From Gamarada debralockiae (lineage: Eukaryota; Ascomycota; Leotiomycetes; Helotiales; Hyphodiscaceae): a stretch of 24,154 nt of DNA. The stretch covers positions 1 to 24,154 of the forward strand of contig NXFV01000207.1 of NCBI GenBank assembly GCA_002803225.1, written 5' to 3'. Positions 8,582-18,689 of this stretch are shown in pieces. The position numbers were made by a program, and so were the translations under genes. Every line of letters starts with the position of its first letter. Position 1 is the first letter of the stretch. The notes below the pieces were generated by a model. It made no database searches, was not told where the DNA came from, and worked only from the letters and a program-made list of their open reading frames with translations.

Positions 8582-10909
8582 TCAATCGAGAGTTTGCTCC
8601 TCGTCTGTCGGAGTTTTCTTTTGTAACATCATTCCTTGCCAGATCTGCCAACACCAACTCCGGTGTTGTGGGGCGACATGAATGAGAATTCCCAAAAAGC
8701 TGAAAGCAAAAACTAAGCCCACAAATGATCCAAAGCTTGCGGGAATGATTTCTTTGTTCGTAGAGAGGATCCCCGCTGAAAGTGCCACAGGAGAGATGTA
8801 GATCTGCGAGTTCGAAAGCTATTAGAAATCCGTTTCCTTCACCTCATTTGGCAATAAGAAGCTTACCATCATGATTAACGTCAGTCTCTTATTGTCCTCG
8901 GCTATCTTGTGCTGGAGATTGCCCATTTCAGCGGTCTCGAGAATGATATGAAGTTCGAGCTATACCGGCCAATAGAAATATTAGTGATGGTGCAATATAG
9001 AGTTTTCGCAAAGCCCTTAAGAAGTAATTGGACGATCTAAACTCACCTCTTTGGCGAACTCGTCGCAGCTTTCCGCCAAGGACTCGAGGGTCTTCTTTAG
9101 TGACTCTAATTCATCAAAAGTTATTTGGATAGCGGGAAGCGACCGATCACCATTAGGCGGTTCGGAAAGGTTCTGGAAATATATAGCGTGATTGAGACAA
9201 AACTTCTCGCAGGCGTCGACTGTTTTAGAGAGGTGTTGTAATAACTGTGTCGTGAGCCTCTTGACCAGTACGATCCAATCACGTGACTTTCTGACCGTTT
9301 CGTTAGGTTCTTTGGGTGCTGTGGAAGAGGAGCGCTCTCTCGATAAGCATAGGGAATATCTATGAGTCTGTTTAATATGTTAATAGAGAGAAGCCACGTA
9401 AGACATTAAATATATATCTCGGGTACGAGAAATACTGTGCTTTCCCAAATACTGCCTCATTAACGTAGCGATGCCCACTTCATCGACTGAAGCTTAGTAT
9501 GGGTTCGCCTTGCCCGAGCCTCCCCCATAGAAATCAAGGAAAAGAAAACTCACTTGTTCGTATTCGCGAACGCTTTGCCGTACCTTCGCAACTACTTGCT
9601 CCCACTCGCGTTTGACCTGGGCAATGCGAATTCGAAAGACAGAGAGAAAGTATTCTCTAGGCGTCGGTATTGCCTTATCCACGTCGGTTACGCCAAATGT
9701 GAGAGGGTCGACGCGCATACCCCCGTCCTCTATACTCTCTTCATGGTATCCTTCCACTGTTTCTTTTGCTTCTCCAGCAGCATCGAAGTAGGTATCGACA
9801 AAACCATACGCGACCCATCGTGACTCGTCTGATCCGGCCACCAGACAAGATATTTGTGCCTCATAAAGAAAATCCGAGGATCCTAAGCTCTCCCAGTTAA
9901 GGAATGAGACATCTCGGGATTGTCTTAAGCGACTTGCGTTTGCATTAAGGCGATGATCCTCGCACGCCTTGTCCGACATCCTCCACACATAGAACGGGAT
10001 ATGGAATGCCAGTTGAAACATGGCCAATCCTGCGGGCTAGAGCGTTGTCAGCATGTAGTGACCGAACTTGGACAAGCTTTCTTACAGGGAACGTGACGCC
10101 AATAAAGTTCTCAAATGCAAGGTGCTTGTAGATGGCATCGCGGAGGCCTAGGGCTTGGTATTCCGATGCGGTGCCGATAAGTGCATAGATGCTCCAACGG
10201 TCCAGGTCGGTGATAAATCTGCGACTCTGTCAGCATCACCGACTACCACAGAATCAATTAGGCTGGTGTTTACGCACATTTTTCTTCGTTCAGCGTCTGG
10301 TTCTGGTTCCTCAGGCCGCTTTTCGTCCCGACTTATCGAGTCCGTCTCTGAGTCAGACTCCGATAGGTCGTCATCGCCGGCAGCTGCCGCGCTCCCGCTT
10401 TCGCTTCCCGTGCCAATAGATCCACCAACGTGGAAGCGCTAGTGTAAGTCACCATCAGCTTCGGGGACGTGGGAGGTAGGGGTCCCGAATTCGGACAAGC
10501 TTACTGGTCTCTTCAACTCCTGATAAAGGCGGCGAGCTGTCAACGGTCCTCGGTATCCTCGTGCCCGCTCCTCTCCCCCGGCGGAACTTCTTTCATCTAG
10601 CCAAGCAATGGGCTCGCTATCACCGTCTTTCCCTTTCTCTGCTTTGAGCGCTACCAAGGTCGCGCCGAAGCAATACTCCTCAACTTTGTCTGCCCGGGGG
10701 AGACAAGCGTCCGATTCATCATAACTCTTCATAAAACATCGAACGACATTGTCCTCCACCTCTCGACTTTCAATCAACGGTTCATTCTCAACGGCGTACT
10801 GAAGATCTTCGCGGCGCGTCGCGAAGATCGGATTCCACTCGCAGGGAGCTAGATTCAGAAAGGGGCTAGGCCCCGATCGTCCATCGTTCTGTTTTCGCAT
10901 TGGCCGCAT
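8582..10909 (-). CDS. CorA-like membrane protein, seven exons
   Basis: Exons 10909-10505, 10438-10278, 10218-10086, 10036-9554, 9367-9047, 8959-8867 and 8803-8582 join in frame into 605 aa. Introns are 66, 59, 49, 186, 86 and 62 nt, with GTAAGC/GTGCGT/GTAAGA/GTGAGT donors, and GCTGAC branch sites are visible in introns 2 and 3. No stop remains. Exon 1 and the Ser/Asp/Glu-rich exon 2 form a cytosolic leader. Exons 3-4 carry blocks typical of a large fungal family annotated CorA-like Mg2+ transporter: FITDLDRWSIYALIGTASEY, FQLAFHIPFYVWR, SDFLYEAQISCLVAG, RWVAYGFVDTYFD. Exons 5-6 are helical, ending in HKIAEDNKRLTLIMM. Exon 7 completes the first membrane segment (IYISPVALSAGIL) and holds a second (FGSFVGLVFAFSFLGILIHV). 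The GMN motif of true CorA channels is missing, so magnesium transport is not assured. Intron 4 is the least certain junction. Confidence 0.85.
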
Positions 10910-11089
10910 TATACTGACCTGCGGCTCGGCTCGTACTTAGGAATGAACAATGGGGAAGAAGAGACGGGTGGTGGTAAAAGTATCAAGGATAACCATATCG
11001 AGGAAATCCGGTGCAGTGCGGATTGAGGCCGTTGGGGGATGCAAGATTCTTGAAGACAAAAGCTGCTCAATTTTCCCTCCAGAATCTAT

Positions 11090-11611
11090 TTAATCGCTGT
11101 ACACGTCTAGGAACGCCTTGCTAAATACACCAGTTACAAAACACCAAACCACCTTTTCATCATTCAAACAGTCACACTCTGATTCCATCCGCACGACTGA
11201 TCCTTCGTGGTAGTGTTGTCCAGCTTCCTCCACTACTTGACCACCACCTTCTCGGTTCGACAGTATGAACATCGTGTCTGTTGGCAATTGGGACAGGTTT
11301 CGGATTTGATGCTTATTTTGGTCTCTCCGCAATAGCACTTTCCTAGCGGTGAGCTTCTGCACAACCTCGAGGTATTAGGAGTCAGGGGCCATACACAAGA
11401 CCAAATGAAGACGGTCCGCTTCTTGCTCTTCGAGGGCGGCTGTTATCCAAACAATATCTCGTCAGTTAATCCAGCTGCTAGCCTGATATATCGAAGCGGC
11501 CTGATTCGCTCCTTCCACTGACCATACTATCTCCATATGCTGTTGTAGGTTGGGTCGTTGGGCAGGGTTAGGCACGGCTGCATGCAAGGGTGCAAGGGTA
11601 TCTGGCGCGAA
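11090..11611 (-). pseudogene. Broken coding frame of unknown function
   Basis: One minus-strand frame reads as protein-like sequence for 174 codons, from after TAA 11612-11614 to the stop at 11090-11092. It is interrupted only by TGA (11462-11464) and TAA (11375-11377). Segments include NLQQHMEIVWSVEGANQAAS, IVWITAALEEQEADRLHLVL, and after the second stop YLEVVQKLTARKVLLRRDQ and DEKVVWCFVTGVFSKAFLDV. The first in-frame ATG is at 11536. The surviving open part (90 codons from 11362) would start at a GTG, which does not support an independent gene. No family is recognised. It lies about 180 bp upstream of the start of the CorA-like gene and may include part of that promoter. Confidence 0.35.
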
Positions 11612-12520
11612 TTAAGGCTGTGGAGTAGTTAGCATGGGCATTGACAGGGCTGATTATGACTGTACCTGACGAATAAACGATGGTGTGTGGCTGTTCAGAT
11701 GCTTGAGATGTTAAATATGTCGAAACCGTCGCGAAAAAAAATGCACATGGCAGAATATGATTGGATGCCTTGCTGAGTGGGCACGGGTGGTGTCCAAAAA
11801 CGGAAAGAGACTGAGCGCAGTGTAGATCTGCCGTAGTTCAAGCATTTGAGTTAGCGTTCGTCAAATATATGTCCCTGTAGCGACCGAGAAACTCCCCTTT
11901 CTCAGAGGTCTCGGGAAACGCTATTAATCCTTTCTATCTGCACGACAATCGAGAGTAGAAGATTGAGATATCTACAATTGAGAAAATATGCAAATAGCCT
12001 GCTTCGCTGGGCGAGTCCTGGGTCGAGAGCCGGAGTTTGTGTGCGGCTTTTCGTCCAATCATTAGCTTATCTCCAACCAAAAGCATAAAGGAAGCGAAAG
12101 ATGGTTGCATCTTTCGCTTGTTCACTGTTCCGCTGAGCATTCCGGGGGCCTCCTGCGCGATTGCACATTGCCAACAGATCCGATAATGTGTCCCAGGCTA
12201 TTTCGGGCTCGCCTCGTTGTTTTTGAAGCTATTCGTGATGGGGTTTGGCAAATGAAGATTCTTGGCACAGAACTTGAAGCAGAGAGTTGCGTTCGATGGT
12301 GCCACGATATAGAAGGCAAGATGGTTGCCTTGTCGCACTCTTCTGCCTAATTTTATCGCAGCTGTCAGTTTGAAAAGGGCTCCACTGCGCAAACCGAAGC
12401 GTGCGCCTCGGCAATCCCGCGATATCGATTGCGTTTTGTTCCGTTCTTCAATTACGGGAGAGGAGTGCCCCCAGAGCTCAGTTGCCACCCTTTGGATGTT
12501 TGTAGCGGGATTGTATCAGT
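11612..12520. other. Gene-poor stretch with ambiguous small frames
   Basis: Overlapping open frames of 60-96 codons occur on both strands between 11934 and 12488 and none is recognisable. The least poor is on the plus strand from ATG 12188 (MCPRLFRARLVVFEAIRDG) to a stop at 12350, with no supported start signal or family. A perfect 11-bp hairpin lies at 12092-12119. I see no other structure. Confidence 0.35.
12092..12119. repeat. Perfect 11-bp inverted repeat (hairpin)
   Basis: The arms AAGCGAAAGAT (12092-12102) and ATCTTTCGCTT (12109-12119) are exact reverse complements around the 6-nt loop GGTTGC. There is no following T-run and no identified gene beside it, so it is not assigned as a terminator. 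Confidence 0.7.
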
Positions 12521-12997
12521 GTGGAATTGCTACGAATACTTTTGGATCGCTCTGGAACCCTGAAATTCCGATACTGCCACCGGCTTTCAAAAAATAAGGC
12601 AGGCTTGTTCGCCGAACTTTCGCCTGACCGGGTTTTACAGAAAATCACCAGAACTTTTATGTATAATTCGCTGGCATCGAGGAAGGAACTGAAGCCGGCC
12701 CCGTCCTTCGAGTTATATTTTCCACATGTTATGGAAAAAAGCTTCAAGCGGATCCGAGTCTTCTATGTCAGGAAGTCCCCGATCAACGGAAAGTGCACAA
12801 GTGCGGTGACACTATGCTCTATATTGCAGCAGCAATCGGAAACAGAGAAGCTTTCCAGTTCAATTTTAGATGAAATGGGAGCAAATATTGAATGCCTCCA
12901 CCACCTCGCCGAAACACTACTGTCTATTACCGTGTGCGTCGGGGAAATTCGCTATTTCTGCATAGCCGAGGAGTCTGCAACGTGCGTCAATTCTTAA
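12521..12997 (+). other. Long open frame of doubtful coding status
   Basis: 158 codons from GTG 12521 to TAA 12995-12997, and the frame is open further upstream (to before 12450). It contains VELLRILLDRSGTLKFRYCH, KAGLFAELSPDRVLQKITRT and ILDEMGANIECLHHLAETLL. After the stop the same frame continues for 21 codons (GMTIFHANAHVEDEDAAPLV) to another stop. There is no ATG start near the beginning, no introns and no recognised family. The other strand also has a 90-codon frame here. It may be a remnant of a decayed gene, like its neighbours, or chance. Confidence 0.22.
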
Positions 12998-13063
12998 GGT
13001 ATGACAATATTTCACGCGAATGCGCATGTAGAAGATGAGGATGCTGCCCCTTTAGTCACATGA

Positions 13064-13411
13064 ATCTAGGAGCAGGGTGGTCGAATGAATAGAATGGCCA
13101 ATGAGACCGGAACTCATTTCTTGGAATTCCTAAATCTGGGCTGGGAAGTCGCATACGGTAGGCTGCGCACATAAATCGGCTCCAGCTCTTCTACGGGTTT
13201 CCTTCACTTCATCAAGTTCGGAACGTAGCCGTAGAGTATAAAGAAGAGCTTCTAATGTATCTTACCATTCTCTATCAACTGCACTTTCTGAACGTTTATA
13301 TTCTTCATCCAAACCGTCGTACGAAGTATATTGAGGCAAATTGGAAACCAAAGTTGGTTAAGCCGATATAAAAAAAAGTCAAAATATTTGGGGGTCTTAC
13401 TAGAAAGGCTC
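13064..13411. other. Non-coding stretch
   Basis: No sustained open frame, repeat or RNA gene was found on either strand. Sequence near 13370 has a short A-run. Confidence 0.4.
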
Positions 13412-14157
13412 CTACTTCTTTGACTTCTTTATCGTACAAATTCCAAGAGGAGCGTCAAGAGCAAGAACTTGACGTGTTTGATCAGATTGCTCAAAGACTT
13501 GGGGAGGTATGCCCACCACCAAGCGAACCTCAAGTTTGAGGTGGGTTAATGAAGCCATCGAAGCTGAAGTTGCGCCGCGGGCCGCCAATTTCCGTGGTCC
13601 ACACAATAGGGGACTAGGTAACGTAATCTTTAATCTTGGCCAGAAGCGAGGAAAGACGTCTTTGGAACTCACATCCTCCGAATGGGAATAAAGAGCTCTC
13701 CTTCCTGAACTTTTCCAATGCGGCGAGTGATCCGCTGAGCCGGGTGGCTTCCCAGAAATTATTCCGGTTAGTAAGCTCTATAGGGTAACGAGCTGCAAAT
13801 GCATCTACCTTGTCGCCTTCAAGTTCCAGCCTTTGGCGTAAGGGATCTTAAGAAATGGGCTAGGGACGCCCGATTTCATTGAATGCCCCATGAGAAGGGT
13901 GGCCCTTTCTTGATGGTCGAAGCTTTCGCACCTCTCCTCAAGAAGTCCAAGAGCACGCCACGCATTATCAATATCACCTCTGGTGGTGGCTCAATCGCTA
14001 GACGCCTAGATCCAACAGCCCAGTCGCATCGCATTGGTATGTGAGGAATTGCATATTGTGCAAGCAAGGCGGCTCTGAACTGCTGACAGCGGCTCAGTCG
14101 GTTGTATATAGAGAGCAGGGGTTCAAAGTATTTGCGTTCTCCCTGGGGTTCGTGGTA
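13412..14157 (-). pseudogene. Decayed minus-strand gene, unidentified
   Basis: Protein-like sequence continues on the minus strand but hops between frames. After a TGA at 14158-14160 it reads YHEPQGERKYFEPLLSIYNR and LSRCQQFRAALLAQYAIPHI. Near 13985 it shifts frame to GDIDNAWRALGLLEERCESF and DHQERATLLMGHSMKSG. Near 13850 it shifts again to RQRLELEGDKVDAFAARYPI, then ELTNRNNFWEATRLSGSLAA, LEKFRKESSLFPFGG and CEFQRRLSSLLAKIKDYVT, then TAG and IVWTTEIGGPRRNFSFDGF. A last frame ends ALDAPLGICTIKKSKK at 13412. The junction sequences are too short (about 24 nt) to be introns, so frameshift decay is the simpler reading. The composition is helical, TPR-like or transposon-like, but I recognise no family. 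Confidence 0.42.
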
Positions 14158-14160
14158 TCA

Positions 14161-15017
14161 AACTTGGGACCACCGAGAGTGGCGCACAGCCGACAAGCGA
14201 AGGGGCGGCGCCTATTGTCAAGATAGTGAACGGTGAGAGGGACGAAGAAACAGCTGGACTTCTAACTGCAACCAGCCAATATCCCTGGTAGGTGCAGAAG
14301 GTAATGGCGACGGCTTATGGAAAGTTGGAAAAAGCCCTAGAGCGCTTGGGTGCCAGTACTGTATCGCTGTAGCCCATCAGGAGAATATGTGCTCCTATAA
14401 GTGAAGGAATAATAATGGTGGCGTACATCACCACGCTTGTCACACTGAAAATGACGCTTCTCCGCCAGTTGGCACAGTAAGCAGCAGCCGCATGAATATG
14501 TCAATCGTAATAGCCCTTCTATATTGGCAGGGAACAACCCTTTATCTTTCAGCTACCCTCTTTCTAGAGCATTGTGCGTGCCAGCCTCTTTGTTAAAATC
14601 GTCCATGCCAAAAGCAAGAAACTGTGCGTCTCATTTTGCTTATTCTGTCTTCTAACCTTTCGGATGGTCTAAGACCTAAGGCCAGAGCTGAGAAGGTGCA
14701 AATAATTATGTTTCACCATTAAGGTCTCAAGCTTTTGAAACACTCGCTATGTGTGAAACTAAAGGTCTGGGTGAATTGCATTCAGAATTCAATGGCGTTG
14801 GGAATGCAAAGGAAGATCTTGTCCAGAGGTGTCTCGAATGCTTACGCTATGTGATAAACAAAAGGAGAGGTTTAATTATGTCGTCGGAAAAAATAAAATT
14901 AAAATTAAAATTAAATTAAATTAGGGTGCAGAATCGCTAAAACCGCCAAAAGACGCTTATATTGCATATAACTGTAATGCGACGATTGTCTGAAATCCTT
15001 CACAAGTCCATCCTCAC
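14161..15017. other. Gene-poor stretch with a short A/T microsatellite
   Basis: Apart from a 66-codon minus-strand frame (14337-14537, Cys-rich, unrecognised) nothing coding-like is seen. 14888-14924 is an AAATT/AAAATT-type simple repeat. Confidence 0.4.
14888..14924. repeat. AAATT-type microsatellite
   Basis: About 37 bp composed of AAAATT/AAATT units, read directly. Low complexity, probably slippage-derived. Confidence 0.75.
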
Positions 15018-15434
15018 TTGTTGATTTGCATGCAGCATTGTAGTCTCATGAGGAACGACAGAGTAGCATTGCGAAGCTCTCCGGCTTATACACTTCTTAC
15101 CGGAAACGACGTCGATGGCCCAACAATCACATTGCGACCTATCATTCACCCTGTCATTGATGATGAGGTGCTTAAGCAATGCTTCGATATTGCCACAGAT
15201 CTAATGAGTGGCATGACCATGCCGGGCGAGATGCTGTTGGATTATGCTCAGGGTAGAATCTGCTGGCATGAATCTAAAGTGTAGGAGTTGTTTCAACATG
15301 CTCGTAATTTTATGATAATAATGGAATCTGAGGACATGGTTAAAGATTTGCTTTCCGGGAACCAACTCAACTTCATATGTGATGTCAAGAAAAAATTTAG
15401 TGCTATGTTTCTTGCGGTTTTCGTCATTTTATGA
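15018..15434 (+). pseudogene. Unidentified coding remnant with one in-frame TAG
   Basis: An open frame of 88 codons (TTG 15018; internal ATGs at 15030 and 15048) ends at TAG 15282-15284. The same frame then continues for 49 more codons to TGA 15432-15434 without change of character. Before the stop: TLLTGNDVDGPTITLRPIIH, DEVLKQCFDIATDLMSGMTM, LLDYAQGRICWHESKV. After it: ELFQHARNFMIIMESEDMVK and DLLSGNQLNFICDVKKKF. This suggests one former protein with a nonsense mutation (CAG to TAG would do). No family is recognised and upstream exons are not identified, so the call is tentative. Confidence 0.33.
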
Positions 15435-15879
15435 GGTCTTATGGACTCCGTCTAGTCTCCTCAAGCCAACGGTGCTGCTGCACTTAAGTTTCACACCAAC
15501 TTTGCGCTGTCAATCCGTTTTGCCCCGCTTAAATTGGTGTCATTCTTTAAGTAGCAGAACTCCCCAGTGCAAGTACAAAGCTGACCGCTTTGCGCAACCC
15601 ACCTCCATCTTCATTTTTCTGATAACCCCGCATTTTGTTCCGCGAATTTAGTAGCGCGGCGCATGAGACCCGGCTGCTACATCTTCACGGTACCTTGCAC
15701 TCCTAGATTGCAGTGGCTGGCTCTCTCGGGAGAATTCGTGTTGCAGAGGACTTTGAACGTTTGATCCACAGCGCCCAACTCATTTGGATTGCCCAAGGCA
15801 TCGGGGGGAATGGAGCGGGGATGTAGAGGATAGCAGATGTTGTACCATGCGATGATTGACCTCCTAGGGCATCCTGGAG
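15435..15879. other. Intergenic stretch with an imperfect inverted repeat
   Basis: No gene seen. ACTTAAGTTTCACACCAA (15482-15499) is matched in inverse orientation by TTGGTGTCATTCTTTAAGT (15534-15552) with a few mismatches and a 34-nt spacer. The right side holds the 3' end of the F-box gene. Confidence 0.35.
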
Positions 15880-18106
15880 TTAAAATACGTAATCGTTGGT
15901 CCACAGAGGATGGTCTGGGGAACAAGCAGATAGCATATCCATATTCTCATCGATCAAATCCCAGTGATTAAAGTCTGAGTCTCTCAAGGTTCGGAAATTG
16001 GCTCCTGTCGGCTCGAGACTCAGATCTCTGCACAACAGGACATTAGACTCACCCCATCGGCCGTCATGAGAAAAGTCTCCCAAAGCAAGAATTCGAAGTT
16101 CGGGTATTCCTTCCGTACCAAATGCCCAACGTGCAAAGTTCAAAAGTTGTTGAGCAGCGCCACTAAAGTCTGACCTGTTTGCAACTTTGATTGTTCTTGT
16201 TGAGATCTGTTGCCTAATTAGTTAACACGTTTGAGCAACTAAGGGTAAGAAACAGACCTGTGGCTCCTGAATTGTGAGCGCCTCAGAGAATTTGGAAGAT
16301 GAACTGTCCAATGATTGAGTTTGGGCAATGTCAAAGACCTTGTTGAGCGTTGCTGCGTTGGAATATGAAGGGAACTTTCTGCCCATCCACCGATCAAGGA
16401 CGTCGAGATCTTCAAAATCACTGTCTTCCTCATCTTGATTCCGGATCTCTTCCTCATACTTTTTGTGACAATCAATCCAAGACATTCTGATGTGTAAGAT
16501 CTTGCATTTAGGCTTCGTGGAAAGTTCTGCGAAAGACGATTCCTGAAGAAAAGGTTATGTCAGCCATGGAGAACTGATGTAGGACTCTAGGAGTTAAAGC
16601 TACCATTTCAGAAATTGGTCCGCTTGTGCCAAAACAGCTCAATTTGGACTCGTAGAATAAAAGCTCCCCTGAATTGTGCCATGGGATACCGCTATCCACC
16701 GTTTCACCTTTTGGCGTATCTCTCTCATGGAGGATGAGGCGTTTCAGAGTCGACGCATGGTTTGCGATGCTATTCGCTACGAGATACCATTCGAGAGGTT
16801 GAGTGAGTAGAAGGAAAAGATCTTCTAAGCCTTGGAAAGAATCCAAAAACCGAGGAATGACCTCCATCTGCGCTGGTTCAAAATCTCCGTAATAATGAAG
16901 ACAGTCCCAGTCAATGGCCAATTCAAACGACTTCAATTTCAGAGTTATGCGTTGCTCGAGAAGTGTTCCTAATAATTCCAGGGAGGCAGGACAATTCCGC
17001 AATTGGAGCGTGCTCAAGTTCGTCATGTTGAAGGAGTGGCCGAATTCGTTCTCGAATGGACTAAAAGCAACACTTGCTAGTTGCAACGTTTCTAAGGATT
17101 GAAACAAGACATTTTCCTGATCTGGTTGAATTCCCAGAATTCTTGTTGCAAAGAAATTGTCCGGACGAGTAGGAAACCCTCCGAGGGTTGCTTTTTGGTG
17201 ATCATACCACCTGTTCTCTGCCCTGGTCTACTCAACAAGATCCCATGTCAATGTTTTTAGTCTTCGAGCTCCTGTCTGGTTCTTAATGAAGCTTTCAAGA
17301 CAGTCAAAATGATTGCCTCTACTTAATACTTTCCAGGAAAGTGATTGTATGCTAGTGAACTGCTTGAGATCGAGATATTCATTATCCCCGAAATTCGGAC
17401 ATCCACCATCGGTGATAAGCGATATTGATTGAATGCACTTCTGGTTCTCTACCAAAAATGCGCATCGGAATCGAGGATTCCATTCGGAACACAGCATCCC
17501 AAGTTCAAACTGCGCTCTTTTAGTACCAGATTCCAGAATGAAGTCTCTAAGACTTACCTTAGGCTCTCAAGGGTATTTTCTTTAAGAGCTCCCAGCCAGA
17601 AAGTGAATGTCATAGATAAGTCCCAAAAAGGATCGAGAGTGGTGATATCCACCTAAACCAATTCTACAGTTTCCTTCGAAGTTGAGCAGAAGAGAAAAAT
17701 GGGTTGAAGGCATACTTCGCTTTCATCGTCCGTGTCAATATAATCTGCCAATGTCTCTGGTATATCTGAATCGTAGTGTGGACACCGTTTTCTCAAATTA
17801 TAATTGAGTGGAGCCTTGAGGCAAACACTTTTCGTGAATTTGATGTTGTCGTTATAACAAAGCTCGATCTTATGTTCTAAGTCATCCATGTCTAGGGTAT
17901 CTTCCACGTGTAAGGTGATTGACTTGTATAAATGGGGCGTCGCAACTTCAGCAATGTGTTTAGATACTTCGCAAAGATTTTTCAGGTCTGACTGTGTATG
18001 AATCTGCGTCATTTTATCAGCCTTATGTGAATCACTTAGCCGGGCGCCGTATTCTCACTGTTCCCACAATCAATCTAAGAACTTCGACGGGTATTCGATC
18101 CAGCAT
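15880..18106 (-). CDS. F-box/LRR-type protein gene, six exons, interrupted by one in-frame TAG
   Basis: Exons 18106-18059, 18003-17716, 17652-17558, 17516-16604, 16542-16258 and 16206-15880 join in one frame of 652 codons including the terminal stop. Introns 1, 2, 4 and 5 (55, 63, 61 and 51 nt) have good donors and branch sites. Intron 3 (41 nt) is the weakest. The start MLDRIPVEVLRLIVGT plus IHTQSDLKNLCEVSKHIAEV and ATPHLYKSITLHV forms an F-box-like N-terminus. F-box proteins are substrate adaptors of SCF ubiquitin ligases. The long fourth exon is Leu-rich (FQSLETLQLASVAFSPFE, STLQLRNCPASLELLGTLLE, GLEDLFLLLTQPLEW, ASTLKRLILHERD), as in a fungal F-box family. TAG at 17228-17230 falls between LKTLTWDLVE and TRAENRWYDH. 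Coding resumes at once and no good intron removes it. It therefore looks like a recent nonsense mutation (from CAG or TGG) or a sequencing error. Confidence 0.72.
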
Positions 18107-18689
18107 CTTCGAATACTTTGGATAATGCCTATATATAACACAGAGTTATGTGTTTAGGAGTCAGCAAATTTGAAGGGATATTTGAGCAACCACCCAGCAA
18201 CCAGCAAGAGAGTGTTGGAAAAGGAGTAAAAGAAGAAAGCTGCGGGGTTTGGTGGGTTTTGTACTACGTAAAACTCGAGTGGCGTCTCGGTGGGCTGTGC
18301 ATGCGCCTCGCCCAATCAATGTTGGATTTCAAAATTGGAACGTCGCTATTGGACTACTCATTCATGGCTGCCTGTGACGTTCCCCACATGCAAAAATGAA
18401 AGCTGGGCGGTTCCAGTCTGTTGGGATTGTCAACCCACTCGGGAGACTGAATCGAGAGCCAAACAACGCATTTCGGTTGGTGGGGTCGTCTTTGCGGTGA
18501 GAGTTGTCATGAAAATAATTTAAGCGAAGCTTTTCTAGGTTCCGACCCCCCCGCGTATGACCCTGGGGATCGATTTTCTTCACGTGATGTAAATAAAAAA
18601 TACACACCAGGTGATAACGCGTCAAGTGCCGTACAGTCGTGTTTTTCGTGTTTTTTTAACCCCGTTTCTATCTATACTCCTCTCTTCTG
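18107..18689. promoter_or_regulatory. F-box promoter and 5' flank of the Helitron
   Basis: The F-box start has a TATATATA run at about 18129-18138 on its upstream side. The right half should contain the Helitron 5' terminus and promoter. A C-run, a CACGTGATG site (18581-18589) and long T-runs precede the first Helitron ATG, but no unambiguous A|TC terminus could be chosen by eye. Small open frames here are not supported. Confidence 0.4.

Noticed and set aside
9494..10027. 177-codon frame as a stand-alone gene
   Set aside because: It is exon 4 of the CorA-like gene plus intron 4 sequence. The last 17 codons after YEQ lie in the intron.
12122..12747. Several overlapping open frames on both strands
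   Set aside because: They are short, mutually overlapping, lack supported starts and match no family I know.
18107..18689. Open frames of 77-87 codons upstream of the Helitron
   Set aside because: They occur on both strands without start context or recognisable sequence, and the region is better explained as promoter and element flank.
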